A DNA stretch of 64,000 nt, taken from Bdellovibrionales bacterium Ga0074137. Its GTDB lineage: Bacteria; Bdellovibrionota; Bdellovibrionia; Bdellovibrionales; JAMPXM01. Location: NCBI GenBank assembly GCA_001464715.1, contig LNDT01000029.1, forward strand, positions 1 to 64,000, written 5' to 3'. The notes under the pieces were generated by a model. That model did not search any database, was not told where the DNA came from, and saw only the letters and a list, made by a program, of their open reading frames with translations. Every line of letters begins with the position of its first letter. The first letter of the stretch is position 1. A program made the translations under genes and the position numbers. Shown here piece by piece: positions 18,100-28,853 of this stretch.

Positions 18100-19227
18100 T
18101 TAGTTTGCTTCTAAAAACAGATCTCGGCAACTTCTCGGCCCCGTATTGCTGCGAACATGGCGCGAAAGCCCCAGTTTCATCGCGAAATTCTGAACTCGGG
18201 ACTCGGACTCGTTTCGGATCGACTCATCCAGACGCTGGTGGGCCTCAGAGTCACTGTGAAACGATTTAAATTCAGGAAATGGGTCTCTGAACTCACCCTG
18301 ATGGCTTCTTGCGCCCATCGCCAAAGCGCGCGCAAAGACTCGCCCGGTTTGCTTCAGCGTTTCAGCATCTTCAATGAGGTCCGCGATTCTCGCTTCCACA
18401 ACCGGAAGCTTCCAGCCGCGAAATTCTCCAAGACCAAAAAGCTTTCCATAGTTAAAGGCTCGGTACTTCCACGCGTGAACTGGGTTTCCACCAAACAGCG
18501 CAAGCTCAATAGCCTGGTACTTTTGAAACACGGCCCGCACGCTCCCCAACGTCCGATCCTGCCTTGGAAGTGCCGCAAGCTCCGCTAGCAATGCTTTTTG
18601 ATTGAGAGCCAGTGGCACCGCGAACTTGTTCACGGTGTGACCGTAGCGCTTTGGACCCACGAGATTGTAAATGGACTTCACATTCATTTCTAAAAAGAGA
18701 ATCGCGTCGACAAATTCAGCGATGTTTCTTCGATCAGCCCCCGGAGCGTTTAAGTCCCCCACCCATTGACTCACATCCAAAGTGAAGTGAGTTGAAGAAC
18801 TATAACCCTCGATAAAGAGACCCGATTGCCGAATAGCTTCTATAGCCCGCCCAAGCTTCTCTTCATCTTGCGGCGTCTCGAGCGGCGGAGTGATCAGTTC
18901 AAAGCCATCAAACTTTTCGCCGTTCATCTTCTCTGGAACCACGGACCAAATTCGACCTTGAGGATCTTTAAAGGCCGCCATCATAGTTCCGCGAGCATTG
19001 ATAAATTTATCCCAGGACTGCATCCGGATACGACTGCCGCCAAATTCATTTCGAACAAATGAAAGCAGCGCCTCGTGGTTTTTGGTGTCTGAAACTTTCG
19101 CGGTTGGGCGCAAGGCTTCGTACTCAAACTCTAAGCCCACCCGCGAATGATCAAACGCCGCGGCGAAAGCATCGATCGCCACCAACGAACTGAATAAAAA
19201 TAAAATGAAGTTTCTTAAAAAACGCAC
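18100..19227 (-). CDS. secreted amidoligase-like protein
   Basis: A 375-residue protein that resembles the amidoligase_2 family, ATP-grasp-like or COOH-NH2 ligases related to glutamine synthetase. The family signs are RVGLEFEYE at the start, FELITPPL after 115 residues, and STHFTLDVS where relatives have a histidine-rich strand. An ARG-rich C-terminal part follows. Unlike most members, it begins with a signal peptide (residues 1-23), which places it outside the cytoplasm where ATP is scarce. It is the first gene of a pair with uvrC. Substrate unknown; peptide or cell-wall amide chemistry is only a guess. Confidence 0.65.
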   Translation of the reverse strand: MRFLRNFILFLFSSLVAIDAFAAAFDHSRVGLEFEYEALRPTAKVSDTKNHEALLSFVRNEFGGSRIRMQSWDKFINARGTMMAAFKDPQGRIWSVVPEKMNGEKFDGFELITPPLETPQDEEKLGRAIEAIRQSGLFIEGYSSSTHFTLDVSQWVGDLNAPGADRRNIAEFVDAILFLEMNVKSIYNLVGPKRYGHTVNKFAVPLALNQKALLAELAALPRQDRTLGSVRAVFQKYQAIELALFGGNPVHAWKYRAFNYGKLFGLGEFRGWKLPVVEARIADLIEDAETLKQTGRVFARALAMGARSHQGEFRDPFPEFKSFHSDSEAHQRLDESIRNESESRVQNFAMKLGLSRHVRSNTGPRSCRDLFLEAN

Positions 19228-19504
19228 GAATCATCTTAGTCGATTTTCAAGAGAAATTCGAGCCCCACCCCGGCTCTGCCCTAGCGAAACTTCGAAATCT
19301 TAACCCGCAACCCGAGCCCAAAACCGTCACTCCGACTGAACCTTAGGCAAATACGTCGAGGCACGACCGAAAAAACGTTAAAAATCAGCAAAGGCCCGCC
19401 TCAAAGTCTCGGGTCATATTTGCAACCGACCCATCGTCATGGCGCCTCGCCCGCAGGTCGCATAGTTAAACAGCGACCACATTAACCAATCAGGAGAAAT
19501 CAAA

Positions 19505-19984
19505 ATGCTTAAGTCTATCATCGCTCTTGCCGCAGTTTTCGCTCTGCCTTTGACCGTTGGCGCCGAAACAGTCAAAAGCACCAAAAGTTCAGTTTCAATA
19601 GCACGTGTTGTTCAAATCGTGCCCCTTTCGAAAAACACGGACATGCAAATTTCGGCTGTTGTTGAAGATCTTGGCGGAAGCACTGATGTCAGTCCGACAC
19701 AAAATATCTTTCTAACGATGTACGCTAAAGGCGAAATGTACGACGTCGAAGCAACATTCTTAATTTCTGACGCTCTCAGCTTCACATCCGCTCGCGCGAC
19801 ATCACCAACGACGTTTGAAGTCGTTGCCACCCAATATGAAGGCGCGGGACTTTTTGATCGCACCTACAAAATCGATGCTTCAAAAGCCATTGCAGATATG
19901 AAGGCCGTCAATTGCGCTGGCGATTTCGATTGCGACGCTGCTGAAAAATTCGAGTCGACTGTCGAAGTCACTTTCGAAGAGTAA
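19505..19984 (+). CDS. small secreted protein, unknown function
   Basis: A 159-residue protein with a clean signal peptide (residues 1-20, cut after VGA). The mature part looks beta-rich and acidic, with two Cys near the C-terminus (NCAGDFDC) that could form a disulfide. AGGAG lies 8 bases before the ATG. It is one of the few plus-strand genes here and converges with uvrB. The 277 bases upstream hold no gene and must contain its promoter. Confidence 0.7.
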   Translation: MLKSIIALAAVFALPLTVGAETVKSTKSSVSIARVVQIVPLSKNTDMQISAVVEDLGGSTDVSPTQNIFLTMYAKGEMYDVEATFLISDALSFTSARATSPTTFEVVATQYEGAGLFDRTYKIDASKAIADMKAVNCAGDFDCDAAEKFESTVEVTFEE

Positions 19985-20000
19985 TCTAGCGACTTTCAAA

Positions 20001-20026
20001 TCGTCCGATCAGTTCGGGTCGGACGA
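20001..20026. terminator. candidate bidirectional terminator
   Basis: An 8-bp stem (TCGTCCGA/TCGGACGA) with a 10-base loop sits between the convergent 19505-19984 gene and uvrB, and includes the uvrB stop codon. Short T-runs lie on both sides (four T on the plus side, three on the minus side), so termination would be modest. Confidence 0.45.
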
Positions 20027-22171
20027 CACTTTTCCATCCAGAACAGATGCGTTGGCCAAATCGGTGTCACCATCCAAAAGCGACAGCTGAACCATCTGAA
20101 GCCGCTTCACTTCATCGCGAATCTTTGCCGCCGCTTCAAATTCTAAACTCTCCGCGTGCTTTCTCATGCTCTTTCGAAGTCTCTCGACCTCTTTCGCCAG
20201 TTTCTTTGGATCCATTCCTTCATTTGCAACGCGGTAGACGTTCTCAGGCTCAGCCACTTTCGATGACTTTCCAACACCGCTTCCGCGGCCGCGTCCCATT
20301 GGCTGCGGCGCTGGTGTCGCACTCTCGCCATAGATCTCCATCAAGGACTCTCGGATTTTCTTTCGAATCGTGGTCGGGGTAATGCCGTTGGCCAAATTGT
20401 ACTGCTCTTGAATACCGCGACGACGTGCGGTCTCGCTCATCGCTTTCTTCATCGAGTCCGTAATATTGTCGGCATAAAGAATGACGATACCTTCCGAGTT
20501 CCTCGCCGCGCGACCAATCGTCTGAACCAAAGATCTTTCGCTGCGAAGGAATCCCTCTTTGTCGGCGTCGGTGATCGCCACAAGAGAGCACTCAGGAATA
20601 TCAAGACCCTCGCGCAAAAGATTGATTCCGACCAGGACATCAAAAACCCCAAGCCGCAGATCGCGAATGATCTCGGTCCGTTCCACCGTTTTGATATCGC
20701 TATGGAGGTATTTCACTTTAATCCCGAGACCCTCGTAGTACTCGGTCAAATCTTCCGAAGAACGTTTCGTGAGTGTTGTGACAAGGACTCGTTCGCCGCG
20801 CTCGATACGAAGGCGGATTTCTTTTAAAAGATCATCGACCTGATGTTTTGCGGGCCTCACTTCGACCTTCGGATCCAAAAGCCCCGTGGGGCGGATGATC
20901 TGTTCGATAATAAGACCTTCGGACTTTTGAAGTTCGTAAGGTCCCGGCGTCGCAGAAACATAGATGACAGAATCCATGAGTTTTTCAAACTCTTGAAAAT
21001 TCAAAGGCCGGTTGTCCAGGGCACTCGGAAGTCTAAAACCAAAATCGACCAGATTCATTTTTCTCGCACGATCGCCTCTGTACATTCCACCGATCTGCGG
21101 GACCGTGACGTGGCTTTCGTCGATGAAACAAAGAAACTCGGGCGGAAAATACTCAATCAATGTCGGCGGTGGCTCGCCCGGCTGTCGCCCCGTCAAATGC
21201 CGCGAGTAGTTCTCGATCCCTGGACAAAATCCAAGCTCTTCCATCATCTCGATGTCGTAATATGTGCGCTGCTCAAGTCGCTGCGCTTCGACCAGCTTCA
21301 TTTGATTTTTCATATCGGTCAGGCGTTCAAGAAGCTCGGTCTGAATCGTCTTGATTGCTGACTTCGATTTGTCTTCGCTGGTGACATAGTGGCTACCCGG
21401 GTAAATCGCAATTTGATCAAGCTCTTCCAAAGTTTCCCCGCGAAGCGGATCAATCCAAGAAACCTTCTCGATATAGTCGCCAAAGAACTCGACTCGGACC
21501 ACACGGTCTTCTTCATAGGGCGGATGAATATCGACGACGTCCCCTCGGACCCGAAACTTTCCTCGGTGGAAATCGATGTCATTTCGGGCGTATTGAATTC
21601 GAACAAGCTCGCGCAGAAAGTGATCGCGCCGGATTTCAGTTCCACCGACGATGTGAATCATCATGCCTTCGTAGGCCTCCGGAGAACCAAGTCCGTAAAT
21701 ACACGATACTGAACTCACGATAATCACATCGCGACGATCAAACAGCGAGCGTGTCGCCGAGTGGCGCATGCGATCGATCTGCTCGTTGATCGCCGAATCC
21801 TTTTCGATGAACGTATCGGACGAAGGAATATAGGCTTCCGGCTGATAGTAGTCGTAGTACGAAACAAAGTACTCGACCGCGTTCTCCGGAAAGAGCTCTT
21901 TGAACTCGGCATAAAGCTGAGCCGCTAAGGTTTTATTGGGAGCCAGAATCAAACTTGGAAGATTGGTTTTCGCAATGACGTTTGCCATTGTGAACGTCTT
22001 CCCGGATCCCGTCACACCCAAAAGCACCTGGTGCTTCGTTCCGCCCTTGATCTGATCGACGATTTGATCGATCGCTTTGGGCTGATCACCGGCGGGCTTC
22101 ATTTCAGTTTTAAGTTTAAAATGTCCGACCGGAATTCTGGCGCGGCGGCCGCCCGGCAAAGTCTCGCTCAC
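20009..22171 (-). CDS. uvrB: UvrB, excinuclease ABC subunit B
   Basis: A 720-residue UvrB, the damage-verifying helicase-like subunit of nucleotide excision repair. Walker A is GVTGSGKT near residue 55. The beta-hairpin region ([16 protein letters not shown]), the DEAD-like box FIDESH and the helicase motifs with QTIGRAARN follow. A C-terminal UVR motif (about 660-695) contacts UvrC. It starts with a 4-base overlap (ATGA) with the cysS stop, so it is translated from the gltX-cysS-uvrB message. The C-terminal linker contains a Pro/Gly/Ser-rich insert. Confidence 0.97.
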   Translation of the reverse strand: MSETLPGGRRARIPVGHFKLKTEMKPAGDQPKAIDQIVDQIKGGTKHQVLLGVTGSGKTFTMANVIAKTNLPSLILAPNKTLAAQLYAEFKELFPENAVEYFVSYYDYYQPEAYIPSSDTFIEKDSAINEQIDRMRHSATRSLFDRRDVIIVSSVSCIYGLGSPEAYEGMMIHIVGGTEIRRDHFLRELVRIQYARNDIDFHRGKFRVRGDVVDIHPPYEEDRVVRVEFFGDYIEKVSWIDPLRGETLEELDQIAIYPGSHYVTSEDKSKSAIKTIQTELLERLTDMKNQMKLVEAQRLEQRTYYDIEMMEELGFCPGIENYSRHLTGRQPGEPPPTLIEYFPPEFLCFIDESHVTVPQIGGMYRGDRARKMNLVDFGFRLPSALDNRPLNFQEFEKLMDSVIYVSATPGPYELQKSEGLIIEQIIRPTGLLDPKVEVRPAKHQVDDLLKEIRLRIERGERVLVTTLTKRSSEDLTEYYEGLGIKVKYLHSDIKTVERTEIIRDLRLGVFDVLVGINLLREGLDIPECSLVAITDADKEGFLRSERSLVQTIGRAARNSEGIVILYADNITDSMKKAMSETARRRGIQEQYNLANGITPTTIRKKIRESLMEIYGESATPAPQPMGRGRGSGVGKSSKVAEPENVYRVANEGMDPKKLAKEVERLRKSMRKHAESLEFEAAAKIRDEVKRLQMVQLSLLDGDTDLANASVLDGKVSSDPN

Positions 22172-23625
22172 TTGGCGACTTCCCAGCGCGATCCATCGGC
22201 CGTGTCGGCCACTGCGATTCCAAGCTTCACAAGTTCATCGCGAAGTCGGTCGCTCTCTGGAAAGTTCTTCTGAACCTTCGCGCTCCAGCGCGCTTGAACT
22301 TTGGATTCGATCTCGGCTCGATCAAGGCCCTTTTTCTTCAAAAGAATGTCATCAAGCTGAACAAGAAAGCTTTCCACGTCTTGCTCAAGAAGCGAGAGAA
22401 TCTTTCCCTGCTCACGCACCCAATCAATCAATGAACGAGCATTGATGATCGCCTCCGGCGACGGTTTCCCGGGCTTGACGCTTCCATTGTACGCCCGGAC
22501 CACATTGAAGATTTCGGCGAAAGCTTCGGGCGTATTAAAGTCGTCATCCATGGCTTCATGAAGTTTCACTCGGCCCTTCGTCATCGCCTCCCCCAAAGCT
22601 GGTGAAACCGAACCCGTGCTGACAGCGGCACCGTCCGAAACGACGCGATTTGCGTGCGCCAAAGCCGAATAGATTCGCGCTAAACCAGAAACCGCGCGCT
22701 CAATGCCGACGTCCGAAAAATCACTGGGACTTCGATAGTGTACGGACAGAATCATGAACTTATAAATTTCAGAATGATACTCACTCAAAAAATCTCTGGC
22801 AGTTCGAATATTACCGACCGACTTCGACATTTTCATTCCGCCGAAATTGATCATGTTCCAGTGAAGCCAATACTTCACAAAGGGCTTTCCACTAGCCCCT
22901 TCACTTTGCGCCACTTCATTTTCATGGTGCGGAAAAATAAGATCCATCCCACCGCCGTGGATATCGATCGTATCGCCAAAAATCGCCTCGATCATCGCCG
23001 AGCACTCGATATGCCAGCCGGGTCGCCCCGGACCCCACGGCGAAGGCCACGAGGGTTCGCCCGGTTTCGCAGGTTTCCAAAGCGAAAAATCCAGAACGTC
23101 TTTCTTCTTTTCACCAGGCTGAACGCGTGTCCCCGTCCGCATGTCTTCAATATCGCGTTTTGATAGCTTCCCATAGCCGTCGAAACTGCGAACGGCATAC
23201 AGGACTTCGCCGTCGACAACATAGGCCTTCCCGTTCTCAATCAACTTCTCAGTCATCGAGATGATCGCCGGCAGATGCTCGGTCACCTTAGGGTTGGACG
23301 TATGTGGCCTGAGACCGAGATTCTTAAAATCTGTCTTGTACTCCGAAATGTAGCGCTCGCTAATAACAAGTGAATCGACATTTTCTTTTAAGGAGCGATT
23401 CAAAATCCGGTCGTCGATGTCGGTGAAATTCGTAACGCAATTCACTTTTAGACTTTTGGTCTCAAGCCAGTTTCGGACCATATTAATGAAGACGGGTCCG
23501 CGGAAGTTTCCAACATGCAAAAAATCGTAGACCGTCGGACCACAAACGTAGATCGACACTTCGCCCGCCTTGATGGGCTTAAACTCTTCTTTGGTTTTCG
23601 AAATCGTATTGTAGATTTTAAGCAT
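22168..23625 (-). CDS. cysS: cysteine--tRNA ligase
   Basis: A 485-residue class I aminoacyl-tRNA synthetase charging tRNA-Cys. It has the HIGH-type signature HVGN near residue 38 and the KMSKS loop as MKMSKSVGN. The zinc ligands are in [15 protein letters not shown] and FPHHENE. An idiosyncratic helical C-terminal domain ends near residue 485. It overlaps uvrB by 4 bases and starts 18 bases after gltX. The tRNA-Cys in this window is one of its substrates. Confidence 0.97.
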   Translation of the reverse strand: MLKIYNTISKTKEEFKPIKAGEVSIYVCGPTVYDFLHVGNFRGPVFINMVRNWLETKSLKVNCVTNFTDIDDRILNRSLKENVDSLVISERYISEYKTDFKNLGLRPHTSNPKVTEHLPAIISMTEKLIENGKAYVVDGEVLYAVRSFDGYGKLSKRDIEDMRTGTRVQPGEKKKDVLDFSLWKPAKPGEPSWPSPWGPGRPGWHIECSAMIEAIFGDTIDIHGGGMDLIFPHHENEVAQSEGASGKPFVKYWLHWNMINFGGMKMSKSVGNIRTARDFLSEYHSEIYKFMILSVHYRSPSDFSDVGIERAVSGLARIYSALAHANRVVSDGAAVSTGSVSPALGEAMTKGRVKLHEAMDDDFNTPEAFAEIFNVVRAYNGSVKPGKPSPEAIINARSLIDWVREQGKILSLLEQDVESFLVQLDDILLKKKGLDRAEIESKVQARWSAKVQKNFPESDRLRDELVKLGIAVADTADGSRWEVAK

Positions 23626-23643
23626 TCTTTTCCCCGCCTAAGA

Positions 23644-25131
23644 CTAGGCTTTCAGGCAACGATCTACACGATTGATCAGCGACGACTTTGCCAAAAGCGG
23701 AACAAGAACTTTAAGCTCCGTTCCTTGCGGCGTTCCGATCACGGCGACGCGAATCGGTTGAAAGAGCTGCTTTCCTTTCACGCCCGTCTGATCCTTCACC
23801 CGATCTTGGATCGCAGCGAACTCCGGTTCCGTGATGTACTTTGCAGCGTGCTTTTCCAGCTCCGACTTCCACGCCGCCCACACTTTCAAAGTGTCAGGCC
23901 AAGCTTTTACTTCTGTAGCCTCCGGCTTTAATGAAAACTTCGAATCATCCAACGCTTCAAAAAGTTTCGGCGCATCGGCCAATGTCTGCATCGATGTTTT
24001 GAAAGCCGACAGTGCGTGATCCCGCCACTGAACATCGTCGCCCTGCGGAATTGTCAAACCCGCTTCCTTCAAGAACGGCTGAAGGCGCGACCAGAGCTCT
24101 TCGTGCGGCAGAGCGCGAAGGTACATCGAGTTCATCCAAAGAAGTTTCGTGTCATCGAAAACGGCGGGCGCCGAATTGAATCTCTCGTAGGTGAATAGCT
24201 CAATCTGCTCTTCACGTGATAAAATCTCGCGCCCATCCGGTGACGACCAACCCGAGAGCAAAATGAAATTGCAGAGGGCTTCGGGCATGTAACCCTTCAA
24301 CCGAAAGTCATTGCACGACGTCGCGCCATGACGTTTTGAAAGCTTCTGTTTATCTGGACCCAATATAAATGAGAGATGGCCAAACTTAGGCGAAGCATAA
24401 CCGAACGCTTCAAATAGCATCATCTGTCGAAGCGTGTTCGACAGATGCTCTTCGGCGCGAAACACGTGCGTGATCTTCATCAATGCATCATCGATCGCGC
24501 AGCAAAAATTGTAGACCGGCATTCCGTTCGAACGAATGCAGACGAAATCGCCAACCATGTCCGACGGAAATTTCACTTCACCGCGGACAAGATCGTTAAG
24601 TACATACTCACGTTTTTCAGGTTCACCTTTTCGATTCACCTGAAACCGAATCGCCGCAGTCTCGCCCTTTGCCAAGCGGGCGCGCGCTTCCGTCAGTGGA
24701 ACAAGTGTTTCGGGAGCCTCGATCTGCGGTGGTTTTCCGGTCTTGATCAATCGCTCTTTGATCGCATCAAGCTCAGCATCTGTCCGAAAATCATAATAAG
24801 CCCGCCCACTCTCAACGAGTTTCTGCGCGTGCTGAAGATAAATTTCTTTTCGATGACTCTGACGGTACGGACCATACGGTCCCATGTCCGCATGCGTCTC
24901 CGGGTGCGGACCTTCATCCCACTTTAAGCCCAGCCACTTCAGGTCATTGATCTGCATTCGCATCGACTCTTCTGTGGACCGCTCAAGATCCGTGTCTTCG
25001 ACTCGCAGAATGAATTCGCCGCCGGTTTTTTTAGCGTAAAGAAAATTGTAGAGAGCCGTGCGCGCACCACCGACGTGAAGATAACCCGTGGGGCTGGGAG
25101 CAAAACGAACTCGGACAGGCGTTGATGACAT
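23644..25131 (-). CDS. gltX: glutamate--tRNA ligase
   Basis: A 495-residue class I synthetase charging tRNA-Glu. The HIGH motif appears as SPTGYLHVGGAR right at the start and KMSKS as KLSKRHGA near residue 245. A helical anticodon-binding domain fills the C-terminal third. The ATG at 25131 is chosen because GAGGAA lies 5 bases upstream and the protein then begins with the motif VRVRFAPSPTG. A frame extending to 25152 adds seven residues. It is the first gene of gltX-cysS-uvrB. Confidence 0.97.
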   Translation of the reverse strand: MSSTPVRVRFAPSPTGYLHVGGARTALYNFLYAKKTGGEFILRVEDTDLERSTEESMRMQINDLKWLGLKWDEGPHPETHADMGPYGPYRQSHRKEIYLQHAQKLVESGRAYYDFRTDAELDAIKERLIKTGKPPQIEAPETLVPLTEARARLAKGETAAIRFQVNRKGEPEKREYVLNDLVRGEVKFPSDMVGDFVCIRSNGMPVYNFCCAIDDALMKITHVFRAEEHLSNTLRQMMLFEAFGYASPKFGHLSFILGPDKQKLSKRHGATSCNDFRLKGYMPEALCNFILLSGWSSPDGREILSREEQIELFTYERFNSAPAVFDDTKLLWMNSMYLRALPHEELWSRLQPFLKEAGLTIPQGDDVQWRDHALSAFKTSMQTLADAPKLFEALDDSKFSLKPEATEVKAWPDTLKVWAAWKSELEKHAAKYITEPEFAAIQDRVKDQTGVKGKQLFQPIRVAVIGTPQGTELKVLVPLLAKSSLINRVDRCLKA

Positions 25132-25257
25132 AAGTTCCTCGTATCGCTCCACAATAAAACGAACCCGGTTGTTTTCACAACCGGGCTCTCCCTTTGAGCG
25201 TACTTTTAAGCGATCGGTAACGTGTTCTTCCGGCGGGAAGCGCCAGCTCGAACGACC

Positions 25258-26157
25258 CTATGTCAGGTCGAGGATGGCCTTAACTTCAGCCTCTTTCATC
25301 AACTCGTCGCGGCCTGTTGCCAAGATGAGCTCTTTGATCAGAAGATTTCGAGCCGTATCGAGCATCTTGCGCTCGCCAAAGCTGAGCTCTTTGTCGACTT
25401 TGAGCAAAAAGAGATCGCGCAAAACCTCAGCGATCTCGCGAACGCCTCCCGTTTTGATTTTCTCCATGTACTCGCGGTACCGGCGGTTCCAGGTTTGGTT
25501 GTCGATCTTTACGTCTGTCTGCTTCAAGATGCTGACAACCAAGGTCGCTTCTTCTTTCGAGATGATCGGACGAAGCCCGACGTTCTTCACGTTGGCCTGC
25601 GGGACCATGATCTTCATTCCACTGTCGAGAATCTGAATGCTATAAAACGTCAGCTTCGTTCCCGCGATCTCTTTGGTCTCGATTGCGTTCACTCGTCCGA
25701 CACCGTGGCCAGGGTAAACAGCATTGTCGCCGACTTTGAATTCAATCGGCTCATCGCTGAGCTCAGCCAAAGTTTTCGTCGCCTCAACAGCGCCCGGACG
25801 ATAACCACGATTCGAACGTGCAGGAGTCTTCGGAGCCAGCAAAGCCGCGTCAGGATGTACGTACGCCGTTGGATCCACGACCGGAGCCGCGACAACGGGA
25901 ACAGAAGCAGGTTGTGATTTAGGAGCCACTGTCTTGTAAGCAGGTGCGCCTTTACGGGCCGTCGACGAAATATGCGACGACGAAGTTCTCACATTGGCTT
26001 GTACAGCTGTCGTTTTCAAAGGTGCCTTTACCGATGCCTTAAGGGCCACCGAAGTATTTTTAGTTGGAACGGATTTCGATTTCTCCGAAGCCGACTTCGT
26101 CTGTGTCGACTTCGTCTGATTGGTTTGCGGAGCTTTCCCCGACGGTTTTGATTTCAC
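25258..26157 (-). CDS. CarD-family transcription regulator with long N-terminal extension
   Basis: A 299-residue protein. The C-terminal 165 residues are a CarD/CdnL-type domain: an RNA-polymerase-interacting Tudor-like part (FKVGDNAVYPGHGVGRV) followed by a helical DNA-binding part. CarD proteins bind the RNAP beta subunit and stabilise open promoter complexes. The first 130 residues are low-complexity, rich in Lys, Ser, Thr, Pro and Ala, and absent from typical CarD proteins of about 160 residues. The start is a GTG at 26157: GGAGGAA lies 3-4 bases upstream, far better than any site for the longer frame to 26241. Confidence 0.88.
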   Translation of the reverse strand: MKSKPSGKAPQTNQTKSTQTKSASEKSKSVPTKNTSVALKASVKAPLKTTAVQANVRTSSSHISSTARKGAPAYKTVAPKSQPASVPVVAAPVVDPTAYVHPDAALLAPKTPARSNRGYRPGAVEATKTLAELSDEPIEFKVGDNAVYPGHGVGRVNAIETKEIAGTKLTFYSIQILDSGMKIMVPQANVKNVGLRPIISKEEATLVVSILKQTDVKIDNQTWNRRYREYMEKIKTGGVREIAEVLRDLFLLKVDKELSFGERKMLDTARNLLIKELILATGRDELMKEAEVKAILDLT

Positions 26158-26241
26158 GCCTTCCTCCACGAATGACGCTGTGCGGTTTGTTCCACCAAGT
26201 CTCGCTCTGACAGCCGCCCCACCGACTAAAATCAGAAACAC

Positions 26242-26540
26242 GACTCAAACTTCATTACGAAGCCCGCAGCCAGCTTTCATCCGGTCGAAGTTATAGCATC
26301 TATGACACTCTCCATCAACAAACGGAGACCTTTAACGGCACCCCGTCGCAAGAATTTCAGGCTTTGACAGATGCTAAAGTCACAAGTTCATGATGCTGCG
26401 CATCAAATCCTCTCAGATGTGATCTCAGAGGATTTCCTGCGAACTGATTTGAAGATTTTTCTCACGGCCAAAGAGGCCACGAGCGCGATTCGTCACCGGT
26501 GAGTGGCTAAAAAACCACTCTAGTGAATTTTCAGACTAAT
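26242..26540. other. intergenic region upstream of carD
   Basis: About 300 bases without a coding frame. It holds a GAGTGG/CCACTC hairpin (26501-26520) with an A/T loop and a GGCC/GGCC hairpin near 26468. It should contain the promoter of carD and the end of the subtilase transcript. No clear minus-strand promoter could be assigned. Confidence 0.4.
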
Positions 26541-28793
26541 TTACTGCGCGGCTGAAACGATCAAAGCATAGCCCTGCTTGGTGATCGGAACGTTGTAACC
26601 ACGAACTTCAATTTGATACTGACCAGCAGGAAGAGAAATCGCGACATGCTCGTTGTTGTTCACTCGGTCGGCGACTTCAAATCTCTGTCCACGGCTGTCG
26701 ATGATCGCAAGATCAAGATCGTTCACCAATGTTTGTGCGGCGGCAGCAGCACCGGGAACGTCCGAGTACACAAGCGTCGCCGTGAGCTCTGTCGCCTTCG
26801 CGAGATTCACGGGATACATGTGACGATCGCCAGGCCCGAGGCCGACGCGCTCGTCGACGAGAAGCGACGTCTCAAGCGTCGTCGCTTTTGAAACATCAAC
26901 GCGGCCGTAGCCTTCATCCATATTCGGTCGAACAGTCGCGAGCTCTTGGCCCCGCGAAGTTCCGACGGCACCGAATTGACCTGGGAACAAATCTTCCGCC
27001 GTGTGCATGAGAACAGCTTTTACGATCGCCGCTGTTGGTGATGCGATCTTTCGGTCTTTGATCAAATACTCGCGAACGACAGCCGCAGCACCTGCCACGA
27101 GCGGCGTCGACATCGACGTTCCACCCGACCAAACATACTGATCGTTGTAAGCACCCCACAGCGGATCCGACTTCGGATGTCGCGAACGGGTCGATAATAT
27201 ATTTGTGCCCGGCGCGACGACTTCTGGTTTTAAGCGACCATCTAGCGTCGGACCTCGGCTGGAAAACGGCGCAAGGCCCCTTTCGTTTTCCGACAACCGC
27301 GAACTCGCCAGAGGCTCGACGCCCCATTTGTCTTTTCCAATGCGAAGCTCGATGAGCTTGGCTTGGATGCCGCCAGTCTCTACCAAATTCTTACTCGCTC
27401 CGACCGTTAAAGCATTCTTCGCTGTTCCCGGCGTCGATACAGAATTTCCGTCGATGCGCCCGTCGCGATCAGCGTCTTCGCCGTTATTTCCGGCGGCGAA
27501 AAGAATCAAAAATTCAGGATTTGAATAAATGAATTCGTCCACTTGCTGAGCCATGGAATCGTAAACGCCAAAGCTTGCGGCGGATCCCCACGAATTCGTG
27601 TGAACGCGCGCCCCTGAAGAATAGGCTTTTCCGAACATGTCTTTGAGCTTTGAAGGGATGCTCAAATTATCAAGCATCGGGCTCCAAAGACTTTGTGGAA
27701 GAATCTGCGCCGCCGTTGCTGCGCCCTTCACTTTACCGCTGGAGGCTTGGCCATCGGCCCCAACAGAACCAGCCACGTGCGTGCCGTGCCCCATCGGATC
27801 TTCCCAGCTCTTAGAGAAAAGCCCAAAGATGCCGCCCTCTGGAACTCGCGTTTCAAAGTCAGGATGAATTTTTGCGATGTCACCCAAATCCATTCCTGTG
27901 TCGGCGAACGCGACGGTCTGCCCCCCGCCGCTGAGCCCTCTGGCCCAAACAGCATCGAAGTTCATCAACTTCGTTCCGCTCTCATAGCCAGTGATGTCCG
28001 AGTAGTCGCCCGGCGACGAAGCCCGAAGAAATCGGAAAGCATCATCTCGAAACCACGGTAGCTCGACGGCCGACGATGGTTCGATCCACTCGACGGCATC
28101 AATGTCGGTGAGAACCGTTAAGGCGGAGCGGTTTGATTCAACGATCAACGTACGTCCCGAAGCTTTATGAATTTTGATCTGAGCTTTTTTGAAGGTTTGA
28201 GATTCCAAACGCTTCGAAAGCGACTTCACATCTTGCCCAGGAAATAGACGAACCACGGAAACGATTTTGGGGTCACCTGAGAAAACGGACGAGGCGCCAA
28301 GCTCTGGTGAAAACTTCCACTCGGGTCGGTACAAAGAAATCGCACGAATCCGATTCGACGATCTTGCCAGCACTTGAGCTTTGCGAGCCGTGCTCGCAAT
28401 AACGACCGCGTTGTCAGGGATGTAGCGAAGAATCGTGAGCTTTAAAGACTTAAAATTAATCAGATCGGCATTGGAGATCGGCTCACGCATTTGCACGACA
28501 AAGTGGCGGATCGTTCGCGCATCGGCCTTTTTGTTGTTTCGAAAAACATTTGTGCTGATCCAAGCGGGCCGGCGGCTTTGCGAAGATGCCTTCGACCCCT
28601 CCGGCGTCGCCTCAAAGTCAGGCAACAAGAGAACATTGGTCGATTCCGACATATTGGTCAGATCGATATCTCCCGTGCGAAGCCTTAAGCGTTCGCCCGC
28701 ATCCGAGATGGCGGGCCAAAGGACCGAGCAAAGAGTGAGAAAAAAAGCGGCAACAAAGAGGGCCACTGTGCCCTTGGGAATTTGTCTTTTCAT
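26541..28793 (-). CDS. exported subtilisin-like serine protease (S8 family)
   Basis: A 750-residue protease precursor. A signal peptide (residues 1 to about 32) is followed by a propeptide-like region of about 200 residues and the S8 catalytic domain. The catalytic Asp is in AFADTGMDLG, the His in GHGTHVAGS, an oxyanion Asn-containing stretch in FAAGNNGED, and the Ser in GGTSMSTPLVAGA. The C-terminal 120 residues form a beta-rich PPC/P-like domain. All three catalytic residues are intact. Exported subtilases are common in predatory bacteria, where they could digest prey protein, but that role is inferred here. Confidence 0.92.
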   Translation of the reverse strand: MKRQIPKGTVALFVAAFFLTLCSVLWPAISDAGERLRLRTGDIDLTNMSESTNVLLLPDFEATPEGSKASSQSRRPAWISTNVFRNNKKADARTIRHFVVQMREPISNADLINFKSLKLTILRYIPDNAVVIASTARKAQVLARSSNRIRAISLYRPEWKFSPELGASSVFSGDPKIVSVVRLFPGQDVKSLSKRLESQTFKKAQIKIHKASGRTLIVESNRSALTVLTDIDAVEWIEPSSAVELPWFRDDAFRFLRASSPGDYSDITGYESGTKLMNFDAVWARGLSGGGQTVAFADTGMDLGDIAKIHPDFETRVPEGGIFGLFSKSWEDPMGHGTHVAGSVGADGQASSGKVKGAATAAQILPQSLWSPMLDNLSIPSKLKDMFGKAYSSGARVHTNSWGSAASFGVYDSMAQQVDEFIYSNPEFLILFAAGNNGEDADRDGRIDGNSVSTPGTAKNALTVGASKNLVETGGIQAKLIELRIGKDKWGVEPLASSRLSENERGLAPFSSRGPTLDGRLKPEVVAPGTNILSTRSRHPKSDPLWGAYNDQYVWSGGTSMSTPLVAGAAAVVREYLIKDRKIASPTAAIVKAVLMHTAEDLFPGQFGAVGTSRGQELATVRPNMDEGYGRVDVSKATTLETSLLVDERVGLGPGDRHMYPVNLAKATELTATLVYSDVPGAAAAAQTLVNDLDLAIIDSRGQRFEVADRVNNNEHVAISLPAGQYQIEVRGYNVPITKQGYALIVSAAQ

Positions 28794-28853
28794 GACGATT
28801 ACGAAAACATGAGCGCTTTCAAAACAGAACCAGAAATAATGACGCAGCGCTCG

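Noticed and set aside
26366-26395. A TTGACA box on the plus strand upstream of carD
   Set aside because: The spacing is followed by a poor -10 and no plus-strand gene lies downstream.
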